Of a stretch of 64,000 nt of DNA, positions 59,128-64,000 are shown piece by piece. This stretch comes from an uncultured Paracoccus sp. (GTDB lineage Bacteria > Pseudomonadota > Alphaproteobacteria > Rhodobacterales > Rhodobacteraceae). A program made the translations under genes and the position numbers. Under the pieces are notes generated by a model. It saw nothing but the letters and a program-made list of their open reading frames with translations. It did not search any database and had not been told where the DNA came from. The DNA is taken from assembly GCF_947487305.1 (NCBI RefSeq), contig NZ_CANKWH010000015.1, positions 1-64,000 on the forward strand. Direction: 5' to 3'. The stretch's first letter is position 1; every line of letters starts with the position of its first letter.

Positions 59128-59136
59128 GAGCAAGAG

Positions 59137-60882
59137 TTGGGCATTCTCGATTTCAACGATGATGAAAGTCTTGGCAAAATTATTGCCGTGGATACTGCCA
59201 CAGTAACGGTGCGTGTCGATCAACTTGAACGCCTCAAACGGATTCAGGTCAATCGGTTGACGGCAATAAGAAGCTCGAAAGCTGGGCAACACTTGATCGG
59301 GATTGTCTCGCGCATAACGCGTAAGGCAGGTGACGAAGCGGCCATAGATGGGGCTGAAGAGGACCTGGAAGCCGCGCTCCCAGAGAACAACCTTGTGCGG
59401 ATCGCGCTTATCGGAACGCTCGTAGACAAGGAAGGACTGAAAGAGAACGTCTTCAAGCGCACTCTGGAAACTGTGCCCGAAATCGATGCAGATTGCTTCT
59501 CTCTAGAGGGTCAACGCTTGACAGACTTCATGCAGGTGATTTCGCAGGTTTCCGGGGACGGTCCGCAGCTTGATCTTGGTCGCTATGCGCTGGATGAGGA
59601 TGCGCGGGCCTTCCTGAACGGCAATCGTCTTTTTCAGCGCCATGCGATCGTTGTCGGTAGTACTGGTAGCGGAAAGTCCTATACAACTGCAAGGCTTCTG
59701 GATCAAATTGCCGAGCTTCCGCAAGCCAATGTGATTTTGTTCGATATCCATGGCGAATACCAGACTCTGGATAGCGATGAGTTCCGTCATTTCCGAATCG
59801 CTGGGCCGGGCGACATTGGACAGGATCGCGGACTGACCGATGGTATTCTGCATCTACCATTCTGGCTTTTGGGATACGAGGCTTTGGTAGCCTTGTTCGT
59901 TGATCGGTCCGATCAAAACGCGCCAAACCAAGCAATGCTAATGACGCGCTGCATCACCGATGCAAAGCGCATGATGCTCAACCCGGAACAGCACGCCGAT
60001 ATTCTGGCTAATTTTACCATCGATAGTCCGGTGCCATTTAGTATTGATACAGTTTATCAGGAGCTTTCAAACCTGAATGAACAGATGGTACCGGGCGCGA
60101 ACAATAAAGAGAAACAGGGGCCTTACTTCGACAAGCTGAGCCGTTTGATAGCACGATTTGAAGCCAAGCGAAATGATCGCCGTCTCGGGTTCATATTCCA
60201 ACCGCCAGAAGCATGCATGGATATGGCTTGGCTGTCGCAAGTCACGCACTTACTGATCAGCGGGCGCGGATCACAAGAGGATGGCAAGGGTGGGGTCAAG
60301 ATCATCAATTTCTCGGAAGTGCCGTCCGACATACTTCCGCTCATGGTCAGTCTGATCGCTCGGCTGATTTTCACCGTGAGCCAGTGGACGCCACCGGACA
60401 GCCGTCATCCTATCGCATTGTTCTGCGATGAGGCGCATTTGTATATCCCGGAGCGGGCATCGTCAGAGTCAGCCGATGAGATTTCGGTCGGGATTTTCGA
60501 GCGGATTGCCAAAGAGGGGCGGAAGTATGGGGTCGGGCTGGTGGTCATCAGTCAGAGACCGTCCGAGGTCAACCGCACTGTCCTCAGTCAATGCAACAAT
60601 GTTATCGCTATGCGACTGACGAACGGGGATGATCAAGCCGTCATCAAACGGCTGCTGCCTGACAGCCTCGGAGGTTTTGGTGATCTCCTTCCGGTCCTCG
60701 ATATCGGCGAAGCATTGGTGGTTGGTGATGCCAGCTTGCTACCGACACGGGTGGTCGTGTCTGCGCCGCGCTTCAAGCCCAATAGCGCTACCGTCGACTT
60801 CTGGGATCGTTGGCGTGATGCTGAACCGGTCGCGGGAACAGAAGATGCCGTCCTCTCTTGGCGGAGACAGAGCAATTACTAG
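59137..60882 (+). CDS. HerA-type ATPase of a SIR2-HerA defence system
   Basis: A 581-residue FtsK/HerA-superfamily ATPase. The N-terminal HAS-barrel-like beta region begins GKIIAVDTATVTVRVDQLER. Walker A GSTGSGKS is at 174-181, LFDIHGEYQ follows, and Walker B is ALFCDEAHLYIP. Later come GLVVISQRPSEVNRTVLSQC and a C-terminal PTRVVVSAPRF. TTG 59137 is preceded by AGGAG. HerA hexamers assemble with SIR2 and regulate its NADase activity in characterised systems. Confidence 0.88.
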   Translation: MGILDFNDDESLGKIIAVDTATVTVRVDQLERLKRIQVNRLTAIRSSKAGQHLIGIVSRITRKAGDEAAIDGAEEDLEAALPENNLVRIALIGTLVDKEGLKENVFKRTLETVPEIDADCFSLEGQRLTDFMQVISQVSGDGPQLDLGRYALDEDARAFLNGNRLFQRHAIVVGSTGSGKSYTTARLLDQIAELPQANVILFDIHGEYQTLDSDEFRHFRIAGPGDIGQDRGLTDGILHLPFWLLGYEALVALFVDRSDQNAPNQAMLMTRCITDAKRMMLNPEQHADILANFTIDSPVPFSIDTVYQELSNLNEQMVPGANNKEKQGPYFDKLSRLIARFEAKRNDRRLGFIFQPPEACMDMAWLSQVTHLLISGRGSQEDGKGGVKIINFSEVPSDILPLMVSLIARLIFTVSQWTPPDSRHPIALFCDEAHLYIPERASSESADEISVGIFERIAKEGRKYGVGLVVISQRPSEVNRTVLSQCNNVIAMRLTNGDDQAVIKRLLPDSLGGFGDLLPVLDIGEALVVGDASLLPTRVVVSAPRFKPNSATVDFWDRWRDAEPVAGTEDAVLSWRRQSNY

Positions 60883-61079
60883 TTCCGGGAGCAGGGACCA
60901 CGGCTCATGGTTGATATCGTGTTTTCGAAAGGGGACAGCAGCATAATCTAAGAAGCGCGAAGTGAATGTCCGAAATGTCGTCGGTCAGTTGGCTGCTTCT
61001 CATTCAAAGTGAATGGACGTCGTTACTGTTGGAAAATCTTAGGCTTTGGGGCGAGAAATAATATGCGCGGTAGAAATTA

Positions 61080-62312
61080 ATGGCGACATTGCGCGATATT
61101 GAAATATCTGATCGCAAACGCGAAGAATCTGTCGCGATACTGGTTGGTCCGAATGGATCCGGAAAAAGCACATTCCTTCGGGCTTTAGCAGAGTCTTACC
61201 GCCATGAGAACGTTATCGCCGTATCGAACACGCCTCATGACCGGTTCGCTCGGATGCGAGGGATTCGGCGTATTTCCGCCGGTCGGCCCGATCATACGCC
61301 ACCCAATATTGTGAAGCGCGCGCTCGCACGTTCGCTCGATGCAGACGACTCCTCGTTCCATCAGATCAGCGCGATCATGGGTTATTGTGGCTATGCCCCG
61401 CGCTTCGGATTCCTGATCAAGAAGGCCAAACACTACGGATCGTCTTTCGACGATCTGCGATGGAATTTAGATGGTGCCAGCAGCGCAACCGCCGATGAAC
61501 AAATGACATGGGATAGCGATCCGGAGCACGATGAGCAACTGCGTCGCGCACTCGCCTTCCTTAGTCGTCACGATCCTGGGGAGTTCGTCTGGATCGACGC
61601 CACCGGCTCCGTGTTCGAGTTCAGCCTAGCACGAGAATTTGTTGTCGTGCTGCGCTGTGAGGCAATCCTCCGCCGCCTTGAGGTCATCGGTCCTATAGAG
61701 GTAATGCTCCAGCGAAACGATCCTTACCTTACGGTAATCGAGATGCATCTGGCTAGTTCGGGTCAGCTTGCGCTGATTTCGTCGCTACTGTTCCTTATTA
61801 CCGAGGCTGGCAGCAGTGCCATTATCCTCGTCGACGAACCAGAGAACAGCCTTCATCCAAGCTGGCAGCGCGCATATGTAGACAATCTGATGGCCGCCAT
61901 GACATATCGTGACGCCACCATCGTAGTAGCCACTCATGCACCATTGGTGGTCACCGGTGCACTTAGTGAAGCTCCCGACAAGGTATCGGTGTTCCGCATG
62001 CAGGGCGGCAAGCCCGCTCGCCTTCAAATCGACACCTCGGCTGAGCCGAGCAGTATAGAGGAGATACTTTGGAAGGCTTTTGAGGTCGTCACGCCTGCCA
62101 ATCACTTTGTTAGCGAAGAAATCATCGATGCGATCTCGCGCTTCGAGGAAGACAAGATCGATAAGAAAGAGGTTCTTAGGCTGATCAACGCATTCGAGAA
62201 GCATAGCTTCGAAGATAAGCAGCGACGTTTTTTCGATGCTGTGCGCAAGCTTGTAGAGAAGGTTGAACGGACGAAGGCTAGTATTGATGGCGGAGAAGAT
62301 GGTTTTGCCTGA
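61080..62312 (+). CDS. PtuA-like AAA/ABC ATPase of a Septu-type system
   Basis: A 410-residue ATPase. Walker A GPNGSGKST at 23-31, ABC-like signature LASSGQL at 224-230, Walker B IILVDEPENSLHP at 248-260, then the switch His in VVATHAP. This layout matches OLD/PtuA-type ATPases without a TOPRIM domain. ATG 61080 has no good ribosome site. The same frame upstream reads LLLENLRLWGEK before two stops, so the native N-terminus may have been trimmed. It overlaps the HNH gene, as in Septu loci. Confidence 0.75.
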   Translation: MATLRDIEISDRKREESVAILVGPNGSGKSTFLRALAESYRHENVIAVSNTPHDRFARMRGIRRISAGRPDHTPPNIVKRALARSLDADDSSFHQISAIMGYCGYAPRFGFLIKKAKHYGSSFDDLRWNLDGASSATADEQMTWDSDPEHDEQLRRALAFLSRHDPGEFVWIDATGSVFEFSLAREFVVVLRCEAILRRLEVIGPIEVMLQRNDPYLTVIEMHLASSGQLALISSLLFLITEAGSSAIILVDEPENSLHPSWQRAYVDNLMAAMTYRDATIVVATHAPLVVTGALSEAPDKVSVFRMQGGKPARLQIDTSAEPSSIEEILWKAFEVVTPANHFVSEEIIDAISRFEEDKIDKKEVLRLINAFEKHSFEDKQRRFFDAVRKLVEKVERTKASIDGGEDGFA

Positions 62313-62961
62313 TCCATACCAGCCTAGTCTCGACACTTGCGTATTTACCGACGACGAAGAGGCAGCGATCGCCAATGCGCTTGCGACGGAGAAGCCTTGG
62401 GATTGGAGGCCAGGGGGGGCGGAAGAAGAGAGTCTTCGTTCTGCTAAGGCCAAGATCCGCGATTGTCATCTAGCGCGCCATGGTGACCGATGCTGCTACT
62501 GCCGATTTCCATTACATGGTGGCGGACATTTTATCGTCGACCCCGAGCATGTCTTGCCCAAGTCCAACAACACCTATCGCCCTCTTGCTTACGCTGTCTG
62601 GAATCTCGGAATCTCATGCAAGCGCTGCAATATGCAATACAAGGGTGCAAAAATAGATTTCGTGGTCGACGCAGTCAACGACGCAGCATTCCAAGATAGC
62701 GCCAACTATCGTCTGATTCATCCAAACTTCGACTCCTACAAAGACCACATTTCGATCAGCATGGCGATGAACGACGATACGACCCTTATTAAATATACGA
62801 CGCACCAGGGAAGTGAGAAAGGCTCATACACCTACGACTATTTTAATCTGCGGGAGCGTGAGGTCGGTACCTTTGATGCTGCGCAGGGTCGCGATGTTCC
62901 TGACGAGCTCGGGAATGGTGCACGGGAGGCGCGGGAACTTGCACGCGAGTATGGCCAGTAG
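62287..62961 (+). CDS. PtuB-like HNH nuclease of a Septu-type system
   Basis: A 224-residue HNH protein. ATG 62287 (MAEKMVLPDPYQP) has AAGG nine bases upstream and overlaps the ATPase gene by 26 bases. Zinc/HNH motifs are RCCYCRF, DPEHVLPKS (His88), WNLGISCKRCN (Asn106, Cys111, Cys114). Size and order match PtuB and related retron-associated nucleases. Together with the ATPase it would form a phage-responsive nuclease. Confidence 0.8.
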   Translation: MAEKMVLPDPYQPSLDTCVFTDDEEAAIANALATEKPWDWRPGGAEEESLRSAKAKIRDCHLARHGDRCCYCRFPLHGGGHFIVDPEHVLPKSNNTYRPLAYAVWNLGISCKRCNMQYKGAKIDFVVDAVNDAAFQDSANYRLIHPNFDSYKDHISISMAMNDDTTLIKYTTHQGSEKGSYTYDYFNLREREVGTFDAAQGRDVPDELGNGAREARELAREYGQ

Positions 62962-63145
62962 AGCGACAACTGGTTGCTGCCCTCTGGGGTGGGGCCGCCG
63001 GCCGTGCTGCGTCCGGTAGGACCGACTGGCTTACCCAGTTGCTGCGCCGTGCCTGAACGGCCGTTTTGGCGACAGGTGCCGGGAGGGCCGACCGTCAGCT
63101 TTTGGCCGAGCTCTTGAATGCGCGAGGTGTTGCCCGTGCGACAGT

Positions 63146-63661
63146 CTAGGTATCATTGAGCTGCGGAGCTGCCGCTGCGCCTTTGGCCGAGGCAGAGCCG
63201 GTCACATGCCGCAGCTGGGGGACCAGCGGGCCGGCGCCGCGAAGATGGGGCATACGCCAGACGAGCTTACCCGACCTGCTTTTCATATGGTGTCCCCTAA
63301 CCCAATGGGTCCTTCGCGGGATGCCTTCACGCGCGTCAGTCGCCATATCGGCCTTCATCGCCTCGACCTGACCGCGGCCGGACTTGCCCAAGGCGATCTT
63401 CGTGATGAGCGTAGCAGGAAGAACTTTGCCGGACCTCTCGGCCTGACGTCTTTTGTGCCTGGGGTGGAGCGAGACCTGCTGAACCTCCAGCATGCCATCG
63501 TGACGCAGCAGGGTGGCGATCGCGACGGCAGCCCCGAGGAAGTTCCGGTTCATGGCGAGTTCGTCCTCGATCATGCCATCCGGAACCGGCATGCCGACAG
63601 CTTCGAAAAGTCCGCGAGTGGGCGTCGAGACGACCTCGACCTTCATTCCGCTGGTGACCAT
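63146..63661 (-). CDS. Hypothetical protein, 5' end probably cut by an IS21 element
   Basis: The visible frame (171 residues from ATG 63661) is basic, with a C-terminal HWVRGHHMKSRSGKLVWRMP and PHLRGAGP, a pattern seen in small plasmid proteins. The frame stays open upstream (FRTAILTVGPSTCC) with coding-like character until TAA just before 63710, but the IS21-type end appears to start at about 63685. The native N-terminus is probably lost. Function unknown. Confidence 0.55.
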   Translation of the reverse strand: MVTSGMKVEVVSTPTRGLFEAVGMPVPDGMIEDELAMNRNFLGAAVAIATLLRHDGMLEVQQVSLHPRHKRRQAERSGKVLPATLITKIALGKSGRGQVEAMKADMATDAREGIPRRTHWVRGHHMKSRSGKLVWRMPHLRGAGPLVPQLRHVTGSASAKGAAAAPQLNDT

Positions 63662-63684
63662 GCAGCAGGTGCTTGGGCCGACGG

Positions 63685-64000
63685 TGAGAATGGCGGTGCG
63701 AAATTAGTCCACGTTAGCGGCGGCATGGTGCTGCTGCGGGCGGCGTAAAAGTCGTCCACCTTTTCCCTTTCTGCGGCTGCAGGGAGGATGGGAGGATCTA
63801 CAGCGTGGAACTCTATCTCAAGGTTCGTCAGGCCTGTGCTGCTGGTATGAGCCAGCGTCAGGCGGCGACGACATTCAACATATCGCGCGACACGGTCGCA
63901 AAGATGATGACGTTCTCGGTTCCTCCGGGCTACCGGCGGACGGCCGAGGTCAGGCGCCCGAAGCTCGATCCGTTCATCCCGATCATCGAGGGTTGGCTGG
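63685..64000 (+). mobile_element. Left end of an IS21-family element
   Basis: The sequence begins TGAGAATGGCGG and holds two AGTCCAC/CGTCCAC-type motifs (63707-63712 and about 63753-63758), like the multiple terminal repeats of IS21 elements. An istA frame starts at 63805. The element leaves the window on the right, so its end and target duplication are not visible. The left boundary is approximate. Confidence 0.6.
63805..64000 (+). CDS. istA: IstA transposase N-terminus (partial)
   Basis: GTG 63805 follows GGGAGGA. The 65 visible residues (ELYLKVRQACAAGMSQRQAA, then TFNISRDTVAKMM and FSVPPGYRR) are the typical N-terminal HTH and linker of IS21-family IstA proteins. The DDE domain and istB lie beyond the window edge. 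Confidence 0.88.
   Translation, partial: MELYLKVRQACAAGMSQRQAATTFNISRDTVAKMMTFSVPPGYRRTAEVRRPKLDPFIPIIEGWL

Noticed and set aside
61080-62961. Retron Ec78-type system
   Set aside because: The ATPase-HNH pair fits, but no reverse transcriptase or msr/msd-like RNA region is present on either side.

Overview
The window is GC-rich, tightly packed DNA with alphaproteobacterial (Rhodobacteraceae/Paracoccus-like) gene content. It looks like most of a self-transmissible plasmid (or plasmid-like element), because it carries a RepC replication initiator, a ParA partition locus, a full VirB/VirD4 type IV secretion system (T4SS), a P-type relaxase, a large block of antirestriction and leading-region genes, and cargo. 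The cargo comprises mercury resistance, phage defence modules and a glycan-type enzyme. Host assignment rests on family content and base composition, not on a database search.

Layout. 0-1.3 kb: truncated copy of a leading-region gene plus its structured leader, and a stop-split membrane gene. 1.3-4.3 kb: replication block on the minus strand (repC, an AT-rich candidate oriV inside it, a candidate counter-transcribed RNA, two exported or small unknowns). 4.4-7.0 kb: membrane protein and alpha/beta hydrolase resembling the rhizobial RcgA/RcgR pair. 7.3-23.8 kb: plus-strand virB1-2-3-4-7-(5/SLT)-5-x-6-8-9-10-11, four conserved unknowns and virD4. 23.8-26.8 kb: relaxase and MobC-like protein on the minus strand, a dyad-rich candidate oriT, and a 14-bp-periodic repeat array. 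26.8-28.3 kb: parA and its partner.

28.3-45.1 kb: putative leading region. It holds small unknowns, ArdC, zinc-ribbon proteins, a ParB/KorB-like protein, a DUF3768 protein and an SRAP peptidase, nearly all minus-strand genes, several preceded by copies of a GC-rich hairpin-bearing repeat of about 370-620 bp. It is interrupted by an IS91-family element (34.6-37.0 kb) and a KAP NTPase (37.3-39.5 kb). 45.2-49.1 kb: glycan-type enzyme, amber-split membrane gene, serine resolvase and transposase debris. 49.5-54.7 kb: mercury resistance operon (merT, merP, two small transporters, a CC peptide, merA, a second flavin disulfide reductase, YnfA) with divergent merR and a clear merO. 54.9-57.7 kb: second leading-region block (methylase-like protein without a visible catalytic motif, two unknowns) ending in another copy of the leader repeat. 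58.1-63.0 kb: defence island (SIR2-HerA, then a Septu-like ATPase plus HNH pair). 63.1-64 kb: an unknown gene apparently cut by the left end of an IS21-family element running off the window.

How it fits together. The relaxase and MobC-like protein would process oriT near 26.3 kb, VirD4 would pass the nucleoprotein to the VirB channel, and the DNA right of oriT would plausibly enter the recipient first. That DNA carries ArdC and the repeated hairpin leaders. The arrangement matches the logic of early single-strand-driven expression known from IncF/IncI plasmids, but the leader sequence and gene set differ. This is the most interesting hypothesis in the window.
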